DNA of 64,000 nt. Origin: Cohnella thailandensis. GTDB lineage: Bacteria > Bacillota > Bacilli > Paenibacillales > Paenibacillaceae. The DNA lies in NCBI RefSeq assembly GCF_014212135.1, contig NZ_JACJVQ010000013.1, positions 1 through 64,000 on the forward strand, read 5' to 3'. The translations under genes were made by a program, and so were the position numbers. The first letter of the stretch is position 1; each line of letters starts with the position of its first letter. Shown piece by piece: positions 44,768 to 53,434 of this stretch. Under the pieces are notes generated by a model. That model was given only the letters and a program-made list of their open reading frames with translations. It was not told the origin of the DNA and made no database searches.

Positions 44768-45124
44768 CTAGAATATAAAAACACAAAAATAAACTATTCC
44801 AATTATTAGTAATATTAGTGAAATAAGAAAGTCTTTAGAGCCTTTCAAATACTTCCACTCTATAAATACATCAAGTCCCCTTCCAATCAAAAACGTTATT
44901 AACCAAAACCACTTATTCTTGCTGTCATCTGTTGTATCCAAAACAAACAAATAAATGCTTAATGTAATGATTACAAGTATTCCTCTGAGCCACCAATTGA
45001 TCTTCCTAACGTCAGTATCAGAAGTCTCTTCTGATTTCCCTGCAAAGAGATACTTCTTCAAGGGTATTTGAATTAGGGCTAAAATTATTATTAATAACAT
45101 AACTAATTGAATTGTATTTGGCAT
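44768..45124 (-). CDS. Cassette gene: DUF4181 membrane protein
   Basis: 118 residues and four predicted membrane helices. The motif LKKYLFAGKSEETSDTDVRK followed by INWWLRGI, and FWLITFLIGRGLDVFIEWKY followed by LKGSKDFL, match the Bacillus DUF4181 family as I know it; function unknown. It is a single-gene cassette whose flanks show a perfect 16-base complementarity (44662-44677 with 45242-45257). Confidence 0.8.
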   Translation of the reverse strand: MPNTIQLVMLLIIILALIQIPLKKYLFAGKSEETSDTDVRKINWWLRGILVIITLSIYLFVLDTTDDSKNKWFWLITFLIGRGLDVFIEWKYLKGSKDFLISLILLIIGIVYFCVFIF

Positions 45125-45250
45125 TGTAATATTTACTTATTCGCCTCCTTCATAACTTCTCGTTGATTGGTCCCTAAATTAAAATGAGCCGAAAACAAAT
45201 AGATTTCAGTTTCTACACTTTCATCTATTCTTTATGCTCTCGGAGGTATC

Positions 45251-45421
45251 GGATAACGTTCCTGTATCCACGACGACCAAGCGACTTATGGGTGCACCAG
45301 CAGCCGGCCGCGTTTCGGTTAGTCGGTGCGGATGTGTCCGCCTGTATCCACTTCCCCTGCCTATCTCCTTCGGGCGGACCGAGCAGCCGTCAGGCTCCGA
45401 TGCGTGGATATGATGTTACCT
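45251..45421. repeat. attC-like site 3
   Basis: Left core GGATAAC, right core GTTACCT. Arms CTGTATCCACG and CGTGGATATG pair. Stem CCAAGCGACTTA with GGTTAGTCGG, hairpins GCGGATGTGTCCGC and GAGCAGCCGTCAGGCTC. About 171 bases. Confidence 0.85.
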
Positions 45422-45501
45422 GATGCTCAGGCCATCATTGAATTTACTTCAAATTTAGCTCTTATTTATCTTAGAGGTACCTTCAAGTTAAGAACCTTTC
45501 A

Positions 45502-45819
45502 TTAGTCCTTGATACTTATCGCTGAATTATCAATAAAAAATCCAAATAATCCCATAACTTTCATCTCATATATAGTATTTGAATATGAATAGTGATCCTC
45601 TACCTTCATATAAATACCTGCACTTCTTATATGTCTCGAATTCCATTCAATGTTCTTATCGCCATCTTTACAAATCATTCCATTGGGAGTCGATATACAT
45701 GAAATACTGTGTTTATCTGATAACCATTTAAAATAATCATCATCATTCGGACAAGTTAGTATTGAAATGACGAAAATTAGACTTACTATTGAAAGGGTCC
45801 AAACAATAATTCGTTTCAT
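45502..45819 (-). CDS. Cassette gene: small exported or membrane-anchored protein
   Basis: 105 residues with an N-terminal hydrophobic segment (IIVWTLSIVSLIFVISILTC) that could be a signal anchor or lipoprotein-like signal. A short domain follows with two Cys (SISCISTPNGMICKDGDKNI) and a hydrophobic end. It is the only gene between two attC-like sites. Not recognised. Confidence 0.6.
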   Translation of the reverse strand: MKRIIVWTLSIVSLIFVISILTCPNDDDYFKWLSDKHSISCISTPNGMICKDGDKNIEWNSRHIRSAGIYMKVEDHYSYSNTIYEMKVMGLFGFFIDNSAISIKD

Positions 45820-45930
45820 AGATCTCCTTTCAAATCTAAAAAATTTATTGTTGCCTTATTTTTTCGAACTTTGAATTTCTTATAATTTATTCGTTGAATT
45901 TATTGGTATATACAAGCTAGCCTGAGTTTC

Positions 45931-46096
45931 AGGTAACGTTCCCGTATCCACGACGTCCCACCGACTTAAGCGACCAACGGGAGCGGCCGCGATGCGGTTA
46001 GTTGGTGCGGATGTGTCCGCCTGATTCCGCTTCCCTGCCAATTGCTTCTCGCGGACCAAGGGCCGTCAGGCCCGAAGCGTGAATATAATGTTATCG
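45931..46096. repeat. attC-like site 4
   Basis: Left core AGGTAAC, right core GTTATCG. Arms CGTATCCACG and CGTGAATAT pair. Main stem CCCACCGACTTAAG with GGTTAGTTGGTG (one G-U), hairpins GCGGATGTGTCCGC and GGGCCGTCAGGCCC. About 166 bases. Confidence 0.85.
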
Positions 46097-46133
46097 GAAG
46101 TTACTGACATCCTTGTAAACACTACAATAGTAA

Positions 46134-46157
46134 AGCCGATCAATTTATGATCGGCCA
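46134..46157 (-). terminator. Hairpin after the ATPase cassette gene
   Basis: GCCGATCA pairs with TGATCGGC around ATTTA, five bases past the stop of the ATPase gene. The T-tract is short (CTTTACTATT), so activity is moderate at best. Confidence 0.55.
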
Positions 46158-46162
46158 ACAAT

Positions 46163-47455
46163 CTAAAACAATTTCATTTGATTTGGATCATTTTTTGCTG
46201 CTTCAGCTTCTGCAATGAGATCTTCCCAGGGCCACCGTACAGTTAAAAACCTTCTGTAGAACAAAAACTGTCTATCAACTGCAGTGATATCATCATTAGC
46301 TTCATTGAAAGTAATTACTAAACCTCTACCATCTTTATCAACCTGCAATTCTTCCAATTTAGTCAAAATTGTTCTCATGTTAATCTTTTGAATTCTAGGT
46401 TGCCTCTCTCTTGATTTCCTGTAAATCTCATCAAGATTTAAGCCATTTATTAATTTGTTATCACTAGACTCAACTATAACCGCCATAGCATGGGCATAAA
46501 TACCTGTAGAATCTTCTCTCTTTCTAATTCCTGAAGATACTGTCCTAGCAAATTGCTGATACAATGGGTTTAATTGTTCGGCGTATTTCATCGCTGCAGT
46601 CTCAAAGATATCTATCGATTCTAAATTCAATAATCCATCTTGCTTTGTGAAAATAGACATTTCATCAAGAAATGCTAACAAAAGTTGTTGAAGAATGCCG
46701 ACGTTGCCATAACATATTTCAATTAATTTTTCCTGAATTATAGAAGATATTTTTATATTTAGTGCCAAGCTTCCTTTCTGAATAACGGAAACTAAATCTG
46801 TTTGCGACCAATATATAGATAATTCAATGATTCGTCCGGAAAGATCTTGATTTAAGTATGTAAGCAAGTTGCTTTGTGACCATACTCCAATAATAACTGT
46901 AAAACAGCCATAGTCCCAAAGAGTTTTTAAATCATAAGAGAATAATTCTCTTTCCAATATGGACAAATAATGAAAATCCTCAATTACTAGCTTTTTCTCC
47001 GATTTAATAATGATTTCAGCAATATATCTTAAATCATTAATATCATGACCATAATTTTTTTCTTTTTGATCCTGCGACATTTCCCCTTCAAGAGTCGCTT
47101 TAAATCCAATTTTAGCCAAAAGTGATGCACCGAAACTTGTTTCTGCTTCAATTTTCCCTTTTAATTTAGAACCTGATGATTCATCTACTATCAATTTTAT
47201 ACCCAATTGTGAAAGAGCATCAGTGTATATATCAATAACTGATTTTCCATATCTACATTGCACTATTAATCCATTAGGTATGTTTTTTTGCCTAAACCAG
47301 GACTTACCACATTTGGATTCGCCACGTAATGCCAAATGTGTTGGTCTTGCTAAATATTTTTGTACTTCAATATCTAAATTACCACGGTCAACATAAGAGT
47401 TAACTAGTATTTTGTTGGACAATCCAAAGACGTCGTGGGTTTGTAATTTTGTCAT
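46163..47455 (-). CDS. Cassette gene: P-loop ATPase, possible defence protein
   Basis: 430 residues of AT-rich coding sequence. A divergent Walker A (LALRGESKCGKSWF, about residue 45), a Walker B-like KKLVIEDFHYLS (about residue 155), and a sensor-like TVIIGVWSQSNLL support an AAA/STAND-type ATPase (AAA_16/TniB-like). The C-terminal region is helical and unrecognised. It occupies one cassette of the integron-like array. The next cassette carries a PD-(D/E)XK protein, so a defence role is plausible but not shown. Confidence 0.7.
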   Translation of the reverse strand: MTKLQTHDVFGLSNKILVNSYVDRGNLDIEVQKYLARPTHLALRGESKCGKSWFRQKNIPNGLIVQCRYGKSVIDIYTDALSQLGIKLIVDESSGSKLKGKIEAETSFGASLLAKIGFKATLEGEMSQDQKEKNYGHDINDLRYIAEIIIKSEKKLVIEDFHYLSILERELFSYDLKTLWDYGCFTVIIGVWSQSNLLTYLNQDLSGRIIELSIYWSQTDLVSVIQKGSLALNIKISSIIQEKLIEICYGNVGILQQLLLAFLDEMSIFTKQDGLLNLESIDIFETAAMKYAEQLNPLYQQFARTVSSGIRKREDSTGIYAHAMAVIVESSDNKLINGLNLDEIYRKSRERQPRIQKINMRTILTKLEELQVDKDGRGLVITFNEANDDITAVDRQFLFYRRFLTVRWPWEDLIAEAEAAKNDPNQMKLF

Positions 47456-47530
47456 AAAACTACTCCTTTTCCCATCTTATATCCACAAAATAACATCTTA
47501 TCTCTAGCAATTCAAGTATTCAGTGATTTC

Positions 47531-47694
47531 CGGTAACGTTCCTGAATCCACGACAACCGACTTAAGGCTCCGTCAGGAACTGTCCATGATCTGGTTAGTC
47601 GGTGCGATGTGTCCGCCTGATTCCGCGCTCCTGCAAATCCCTTCGGGCGGACCGAGGAACCGCAAGGCACCGAAGCGTGGAAATGATGTTATAA
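47531..47694. repeat. attC-like site 5
   Basis: Left core CGGTAAC, right core GTTATAA. Arms CTGAATCCACG and CGTGGAAATG pair. Stem AACCGACTTAAG with GGTTAGTCGGT, then GGAACCGCAAGGCACC near the right end. About 164 bases. Confidence 0.82.
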
Positions 47695-47728
47695 GATGTG
47701 CCCTCTTTGAGCTGCAAACAATTTGTAC

Positions 47729-48481
47729 TTAGTGTTTAACAATAATCAGTTTAATTCCATCATGATTCTCAATGTCTCTGCTAATTTCTACTTCATCTCT
47801 AATAATTCCTATATCATAGACAACAAATAAGATACTTTCATAATTCTTTAGATATGCAGTAATATCTGCATTTATTTCTTCGATAATTTTGGATTTTTTA
47901 CTACTTTCTTTAAGCAACTTAACTTCAATACACATTCTTAGTTTAGGAATAATAAAGTCAGGTATATATTCTCTCCCCGAATAATTAAATTTCCCAGTTT
48001 CTCTATCGTAATCAATTCCTTTATTAAATCCTCTACCTATAAATAAATTTTCTATTGCATTTTGAATATCTTTTTCTTTTGTTGGGATATCGAATATTAC
48101 ATTTCTTAATTTGGTCTTGAGAAAGTTCCCTATATTCTCTATTTCTTCAGATACAAAGTCGATTTGGCTTTCTAATGACACAATCAAAAAACGTGTACTC
48201 ATTAGAACTGACTCAAGTATATTCTTAGCATCTGGCCAGACTGTATTTCCTGGTGATTTCATTCCATCAGTATTGAGCAGATAAAAGTTACCAAATTTCA
48301 TTACTGTTTTAGCTCTATTTGCTAAATTGTTATAGACTAAGGCCATATCCTTAAAGGAAGTATATCTACTATGCTCTGCCACATCTCTATTAAGAATATC
48401 ATCAATTGTCTTTTCTAGTGCCTTTGCTTGCAGCAAAAGAGTTTTTATTTCAATTAATTCCATCATCGATAGATTACTCAT
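47729..48481 (-). CDS. Cassette gene: PD-(D/E)XK nuclease-like protein
   Basis: 250 residues. An N-terminal helical region (LIEIKTLLLQAKALEKTIDD, about residues 1-140) precedes a C-terminal core with YIPDFIIPKLRMCIEVKLLK, the P-D...E-V-K motif of PD-(D/E)XK nucleases. It is preceded by EKDIQNAIENLFIGRGFNKG, as in restriction-endonuclease-associated proteins. It presumably cuts or binds nucleic acid; a defence effector is a reasonable inference. Single gene in its cassette. Confidence 0.78.
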   Translation of the reverse strand: MSNLSMMELIEIKTLLLQAKALEKTIDDILNRDVAEHSRYTSFKDMALVYNNLANRAKTVMKFGNFYLLNTDGMKSPGNTVWPDAKNILESVLMSTRFLIVSLESQIDFVSEEIENIGNFLKTKLRNVIFDIPTKEKDIQNAIENLFIGRGFNKGIDYDRETGKFNYSGREYIPDFIIPKLRMCIEVKLLKESSKKSKIIEEINADITAYLKNYESILFVVYDIGIIRDEVEISRDIENHDGIKLIIVKH

Positions 48482-48511
48482 TTTCTTCTCCTTTTTTATA
48501 TCCGGGATTTC

Positions 48512-48677
48512 TTATAACGTTCCTGTATCCACGACGTCCCACCGACTTAAGGCTGCGCCAGCAATCCGGTCGATGCGGTTAGTCGGTGCGGATGTGTCCG
48601 CCTGAATCTGCTTCTCTGCCAATCACATCCTGCGGACCGAGGGCCGAATGGACAGGAGCGTGAATACGGTGTTAGCT
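48512..48677. repeat. attC-like site 6
   Basis: Left core TTATAAC, right core GTTAGCT. Arms CTGTATCCACG and CGTGAATACG pair. Stem CCCACCGACTTAAG with GGTTAGTCGGTG, hairpin GCGGATGTGTCCGC. About 166 bases. Confidence 0.85.
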
Positions 48678-48701
48678 GATGTTGCTGTCATCCTGAACTA
48701 C

Positions 48702-49682
48702 CTAAAGGTACTTAAACGTTTTAAGTGCTCTTAATGTTGAATCTAAAAATATCTTTCTTTCCATATGGAGATCCTTATTAATAATTTGCAAGCAATCATT
48801 AATAATTGTATTACCCACTCCTGTAAATTCTTTAATAATATCTATTGTTATTCCTTTTTTCATCATTTCAATAATTACGAATCTTATGATTCCTTGAATA
48901 TCTGTTCTTGATGTCAAACTTCCCAAAAAGGTTGCTGTGAAACCTGTAATTTCGGCTAACTGCTCACCATTTGATTTGATGAATAGAATGTTTGACTCTG
49001 TTCTTTTGTTTCTTAAAGACGAATAAAGTTCAAATTGATCTATAAGCATGTGTGGCAAATGTATTTCATAATTATTGATTGTTAATGTTCCATATCGTAA
49101 GTTCACATCTGCTAGTTTTAATTTTGGGATAAGTTTATATTTTATTCCAGTTAAAATTATTAATTTAATAATCAGTGCCGGTACAAATTTCTTGTCAAAG
49201 TATTCATCATCCATTGATTCGACTTTAAGGGTATCATTACATAAACCAATTAATTCTTGTATTTCTACTTCATTAAAAACTCTAGTGCTTTCTTTATCTT
49301 TTAAATTCTTTGAAATCCAAGTATTAATCCGTGCCCGATATGACCTGTCACTATATATTGGTGCATGCATTTCTTCATATAATTCTTTATTTGAAAAATG
49401 TTTTTTTTCGTAAGCGTACTGAAAATATTCAGTAAACACAGAGATGAAACGATTTGCAGTAGACATAGAAGTTACCTTACTATGATCAACATAATATTTA
49501 AGACTTTTGATTATTAAATCTGTATTAGCGCCACCCAAAACGTGTCTCCAGGTTGACTCACTTACTTTTTCTGTCTCAAGAAACGTCCAAAATATATTTA
49601 AATCTTTTTCATATCCTTGGACTTGAGCGGAAGCTTCTTGCTTTGCTGCGATAAAATCCTTCACTGAATCACTAAAATTCAT
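48702..49682 (-). CDS. Cassette gene: tyrosine-recombinase-like protein without clear catalytic residues
   Basis: 326 residues. The N-terminal half resembles a SAM-like core-binding domain (VQGYEKDLNIFWTFLETEKV, STANRFISVFTEYFQYAYEK). The second half resembles the catalytic fold (VPALIIKLIILTGIKYKLIP, LKLADVNLRYGTLTI, GLL-like IIRFVIIEMMKKGITIDIIK) but I do not find the Arg/His-x-x-Arg/Tyr residues. Similar integrase-fold proteins occur in defence islands. It is probably not the recombinase that moves these cassettes. Confidence 0.65.
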   Translation of the reverse strand: MNFSDSVKDFIAAKQEASAQVQGYEKDLNIFWTFLETEKVSESTWRHVLGGANTDLIIKSLKYYVDHSKVTSMSTANRFISVFTEYFQYAYEKKHFSNKELYEEMHAPIYSDRSYRARINTWISKNLKDKESTRVFNEVEIQELIGLCNDTLKVESMDDEYFDKKFVPALIIKLIILTGIKYKLIPKLKLADVNLRYGTLTINNYEIHLPHMLIDQFELYSSLRNKRTESNILFIKSNGEQLAEITGFTATFLGSLTSRTDIQGIIRFVIIEMMKKGITIDIIKEFTGVGNTIINDCLQIINKDLHMERKIFLDSTLRALKTFKYL

Positions 49683-49708
49683 TTGTATTTTCCTTTCACA
49701 GTAATTTC

Positions 49709-49858
49709 AGCCAACGTTCCCGTATCCACGACGTCCCACCGGCTTAAGGCTCCGCCAGGATCCGGCCGCGATGCGGTTAGTCGGTGCGGATGTGTCCGCC
49801 TGATTCCACTTCTCTGTTTATCCCCTTCAGGCTCCGATGCGTGGATATGATGTTATCG
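49709..49858. repeat. attC-like site 7
   Basis: Left core AGCCAAC, right core GTTATCG. Arms CGTATCCACG and CGTGGATATG pair. Stem CCCACCGGCTTAAG with GGTTAGTCGGTG, hairpin GCGGATGTGTCCGC. The terminal hairpin is partly deleted (CCCCTTCAGGCTCC), making this the shortest site, about 150 bases. Confidence 0.83.
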
Positions 49859-49933
49859 GATGCTTCTGCCTTCCTTGATAAACCCACGTTCGAGTCTTTA
49901 ATTTCAGTCTTAATTATTTATTAATTTTGATCA

Positions 49934-50251
49934 CTATTCTTCATACTCTTTATTATCTATTTTCATTACATTCTCTATCCATTCTTCAAATGAATAGTAT
50001 ATTATTGATTTTGGCCAATCTGGACTTAATTCTTTACTCATCTTCCATATTAAATGCACTTGAACATATTTATCTTCTGACCTTTTGAATTTAAATAATA
50101 CATCGTCATTATCGATCCTTCTTGAAACTACTTCTAGTTCTTCACCAAATAGAATATGTTCAATTGATACTTCTTTAATAAGCTCTTTAATAAATGCACT
50201 TGATGTTTCTTGAATCCAAGGTTCTATGAATTGACTATAGGGTTCGTTCAT
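49934..50251 (-). CDS. Cassette gene: hypothetical protein (105 residues)
   Basis: A small acidic soluble protein (FIEPWIQETSSAFIKELIKE, FKFKRSEDKYVQVHLIWKMS, SIIYYSFEEWIENVMKIDNK). Its strand pattern with a central IWKM.K suggests a compact beta-alpha fold. It is the first cassette after the integrase remnant and the attI-like site. Not recognised. Confidence 0.6.
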   Translation of the reverse strand: MNEPYSQFIEPWIQETSSAFIKELIKEVSIEHILFGEELEVVSRRIDNDDVLFKFKRSEDKYVQVHLIWKMSKELSPDWPKSIIYYSFEEWIENVMKIDNKEYEE

Positions 50252-50295
50252 ACTAGCCCCCCTTATGCTCTAATAATATATAAAGCAGAAGTTTC

Positions 50296-50350
50296 CGATA
50301 ACGTCTTTTCTACGATCTTCATAAATCACTTCATTTGAGCTGATTTACGA
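50296..50350. other. attI-like simple site with adjacent hairpin
   Basis: CCGATAAC (50295-50302) is the mate of the core at 49852-49858. Unlike the other sites it is followed not by an attC-like body but by unrelated sequence. A 10-base inverted repeat (TCATAAATCA 50319-50328 with TGATTTACGA 50341-50350, one mismatch) lies beside it. It sits between the first cassette and the integrase remnant, where an integron has attI. Confidence 0.6.
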
Positions 50351-50546
50351 AATTTATGTGTCCCCCCTCGAACTATCCTTCGCAATATGTGCTCTTTACT
50401 GTAGTGATTACGAACTATCTATTTGTCAGTTATTGTATATTATAGTCTTTAAAATCATCATATGCCATGGTTTTTCAATGGTCATGCACAAGACCGCCCA
50501 CCTAATCGATAAATCCCCACTCCGCATTCCGCCCCCCCCCTACGAA

Positions 50547-51564
50547 TCAATCAAAAGGACTACGAATATTCCCTATGTCCTTAACAGAGATATGGGTGTA
50601 TCGTTGTGTGGTACGCATGCTCCGATGAACGGATGTCGATACCGCCTTCAAGAAGGTGGGTGGCGAAGCAGTGCCTCAAAGTGTGGACGCTAACTTTCTT
50701 GGTTATTTAACGTTGCGAACGGCTTGCTTGAATACTTTCTGAACGGTGCGTTCCGTCAGGTGGTCTTCGGGTGATTGGCCGGGAAAAAGCCATTGTCCTT
50801 CTCCGGCTAGACCCGATTGACTATAGTGCTTCACGACCTCAAAGGCAGTGTCCGATAGAAGCGTATACCGGTCCTTCCTCCCTTTTCCTTGGCGGATATG
50901 CAACGTCTTTCTCTCCGGATCGATATCCATCTTTTGCAAGCGAACCGCTTCGCCAACTCGAAGTCCGGAGGAATAGATGATATAGAGACAGTTCATTGGG
51001 AAGCTTATTTTCCTTCTTAGGCCGTGGTATCTTCTCAGAGACAAACATTCCGCACACATGTCGCAAGTAAAACTGTATCGCGCTAATCGCTTGGTTAACG
51101 TAAGCGTGGGACTTTCCTTCTTCAAGCAGTTCCACATTATACAGAGTTAGGCATGAGGGATCGGGTTTTCTATCGTTGCTTGAGCAAAAGCGGAGGAAAC
51201 GTTCGATATGGCTTCGGTAAGTACGGTTCGTTTGAAAACTGTAGCCCTGCAGTTTGAGTTCTTGGAGGAGTTTCTTTCTATCGACAGGCAGTTGCACGGC
51301 GTTTGGTCTTACATTAGAAAATAATGAAGGAAAAAGGTCCAATAGCTCGGGTGACCAGTCTAAGTCGCTATGCTTAAACAATTCTATGATCCGTCGCACC
51401 GTATCCATGTCATTAGAGACAACCCAAGCCCGTAGCTCCCGATCGAATCGGCGAACGGGTAAACTTCGAAATCGAGCCAGTTGAATGTCGAATTCGAAGT
51501 CCTCCGCGATCGTTACGTGAACCGCAATCTCCTTTTCATTTGCCATGGTTACGTTCAGCTTCAT
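50547..51564 (-). pseudogene. Decayed XerC/IntI-type tyrosine recombinase beside the cassette array
   Basis: From ATG 51564 (GGAGTGG upstream) the frame gives an N-terminal extension and a SAM-like domain (GYSFQTNRTYRSHIERFLRF, VNQAISAIQFYLRHVCGMFV). It loses frame after KENKLPNE at a deletion. The catalytic Arg box YIIYSSGLRVGEAVRLQKMD lies in the next frame down to 50703. Another frame carries the His box [20 protein letters not shown] (50630-50690), and after one more deletion the Tyr box [20 protein letters not shown] ends at 50547. At least three lesions inactivate it. The IntI-specific insertion is not seen; it is more XerC-like. Confidence 0.85.
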
Positions 51565-51766
51565 TTTCAGCCACTCCTCCCATCCATTTCGCCAGAAAAG
51601 ACAAAAAGCCCGCCAGCTCCCAGCCGGATTCATCATCCGGAGAGAAGCGGCAAGCTCTCGATGCTTTCGGAGCTTCGAAGAAACGCGAAGATGCGTTCTT
51701 CGACCTACTTTGCTCTAACGATATCATTCCATAAACGGTTCGTCCATAGTGGAGACTAAATGCGCC

Positions 51767-53434
51767 TCAAGCCCCCAACCCGCGCACCAACCACAGAACA
51801 AGCGACAACAGCAAAACAACAGCCACCAATGCCGTATCTCGCTTGCCCCAACTACTGAGCTTCAGAAGCGTGGGATATTTCTGTCGGCCGACGCCCCGGC
51901 TCTCGAGCGCGACCGCCGCTTGATCTCCCAGCCGGAACAGAGAAAGCAGAAACGGCTGTGCGGTGCGGCTGAGCCGTCGGACCGACCCGCCTAGCGATTT
52001 TCGCCCCGCTTCTTTGCCTCTCGCGATGGCATATCGATTGAACCTCTCCCATTCGTTCAGGAAAATCGGGATAAACCGAAGCATAAGAGTGACCGTCAGA
52101 AGGAACTTCTGGAAGGCAGGCGCGATTCTCCCCCGGAAGCCGAGCACGCTCTCCAGCGATCTCCGCAGCCTGATCGGCGTAATCGACACCGCCAAGCCGA
52201 GCCCCAGCAGGAAAACGATAAACGTCCGCGCCATCGAATGAAGCGCCGTCAGGAAAGCCTCCCCTTGGAAGCCCCACTGGCCGCCCGCGTCCCGACCGAT
52301 GCCCGCCACGACCGACACGGTAAGCGTGAAGACGAGGAAGCTGAGGATGAACCCGCGCCACCTTCCGATCGGAATTCGCCCTCCCCAGATGGCCGCCGCG
52401 GCGATCGCTCCTCCTGCCGCCACCCCCCACCAGCTTTGCTGGGCGAGGATCGCAACAGATAACAGCACATAAGACAACCATAGAGCCCGCGGGTCAAAAA
52501 AAGCGATCGAGGAACGCGACCCTTTCTGTCGTTCTTGCCTAGCAGAGGCGTTATCCATTCGGTAGACGACTGAAGACTCAGGCGGAGACTCGCCCGCCTC
52601 TCGCACCAGCCTCCCCCATTGTCTTGCCAGCTCGGACGGCTTCCAGACCGAGGAGATCGGAATTCCCGTTCGCAGCATCGGCTCAAGAACCTTTAGCCAA
52701 GCGGGAACCGCCATGCCCGCTTCCTCCCACCAATCCGGGTGATGAAGAAGCTCCTCCGGCGAGCATTCGCGCAGACTGCCGCCATCAGCCGCCAATAGCA
52801 GTACCTGATCGGCCAGAGGAAGCGCCCATTCCGTGTCGTGAGAGATAAGCAGCACTCCCTGCCCTTCTCGCGCAGCCCTTTCCGCAAGTATCTGTCGAAG
52901 CTGCTCCTGACCCGGAGCATCCAATCCGGCCGTCGGCTCATCGAGCAGCAGCCAATCGCTCGGCGCTACTAGCAAGCAGGCGAGAGCGAGCCTTCGTCTC
53001 TCCCCGCCGCTAAGACGGTATGGCGAACGAACAAGCCACGACTCCTCCCAGCCGACCGCTTCCAGCGCAGCCAGCATCCTCCGCCTACGCTCATCCGAAG
53101 AAAGCGAATAAGGCTTCAGCGTCTCCAACAGCTCTTCTTCCACGGTACGGCCGACAAGCTGCTCCTCGGGAGCTTGGCTCGAATAAGCGTACGCTTTGAG
53201 CGCATCCGGATTTCTCGCTTTGCGCCCCCGGCGTCCTTCTTTCCACAGCGGCAGCGAGCCGTAACGAACCTCCGCACCGGTCCCCGGATGCAACCCGGCC
53301 ATACTTTCCAGCCAATACGTTTTGCCGGCCCCGTTCCTTCCGAACAGGACCGTAATGCTTCCCGAGCGCAGGAGTAGGGGATTCGCGTCATCCCGGAAGC
53401 GAACGAGGAGATCCGACTCTCTAACTAACGTCAT
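51767..53434 (-). CDS. ECF transporter fusion: EcfA ATPase plus EcfT membrane subunit
   Basis: About 555 residues combining two energy-coupling-factor parts. Residues about 10-240 form an ABC ATPase (Walker A LFGRNGAGKT, signature RLSGGERRRLALA, Walker B WLLLDEPTAGLD, H-loop LLISHDTEW). Residues about 300-555 form an EcfT-like membrane protein with the Ala-Arg-Gly coupling motifs IARGKEAG and ALESRGVG. Its ATG overlaps the stop of the upstream EcfA gene (ATGA). With the divergent bioY it should make a dedicated biotin importer. The fused arrangement replaces separate EcfA2 and EcfT. Confidence 0.9.
   Translation of the reverse strand: MTLVRESDLLVRFRDDANPLLLRSGSITVLFGRNGAGKTYWLESMAGLHPGTGAEVRYGSLPLWKEGRRGRKARNPDALKAYAYSSQAPEEQLVGRTVEEELLETLKPYSLSSDERRRRMLAALEAVGWEESWLVRSPYRLSGGERRRLALACLLVAPSDWLLLDEPTAGLDAPGQEQLRQILAERAAREGQGVLLISHDTEWALPLADQVLLLAADGGSLRECSPEELLHHPDWWEEAGMAVPAWLKVLEPMLRTGIPISSVWKPSELARQWGRLVREAGESPPESSVVYRMDNASARQERQKGSRSSIAFFDPRALWLSYVLLSVAILAQQSWWGVAAGGAIAAAAIWGGRIPIGRWRGFILSFLVFTLTVSVVAGIGRDAGGQWGFQGEAFLTALHSMARTFIVFLLGLGLAVSITPIRLRRSLESVLGFRGRIAPAFQKFLLTVTLMLRFIPIFLNEWERFNRYAIARGKEAGRKSLGGSVRRLSRTAQPFLLSLFRLGDQAAVALESRGVGRQKYPTLLKLSSWGKRDTALVAVVLLLSLVLWLVRGLGA

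Noticed and set aside
48702..49682. Active recombinase of the cassette array
   Set aside because: It lies inside a cassette and I cannot find the Arg, His-x-x-Arg and Tyr residues; the decayed gene at 50547-51564 has all of them and sits at the array end.
43097..49858. CRISPR array
   Set aside because: Repeats are about 160 bp, imperfect, and separated by genes of several hundred to over a thousand bases; they are not short direct repeats with uniform spacers.
43097..49858. Scattered MITE or REP-type repeats
   Set aside because: The termini match across each gene and not primarily within each repeat, there are no target-site duplications, and every interval holds one co-oriented gene. A cassette model explains this better.
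50358..50693. Plus-strand frame of 111 codons next to the array
   Set aside because: It overlaps the His and Tyr boxes of the minus-strand recombinase remnant and has no family features.
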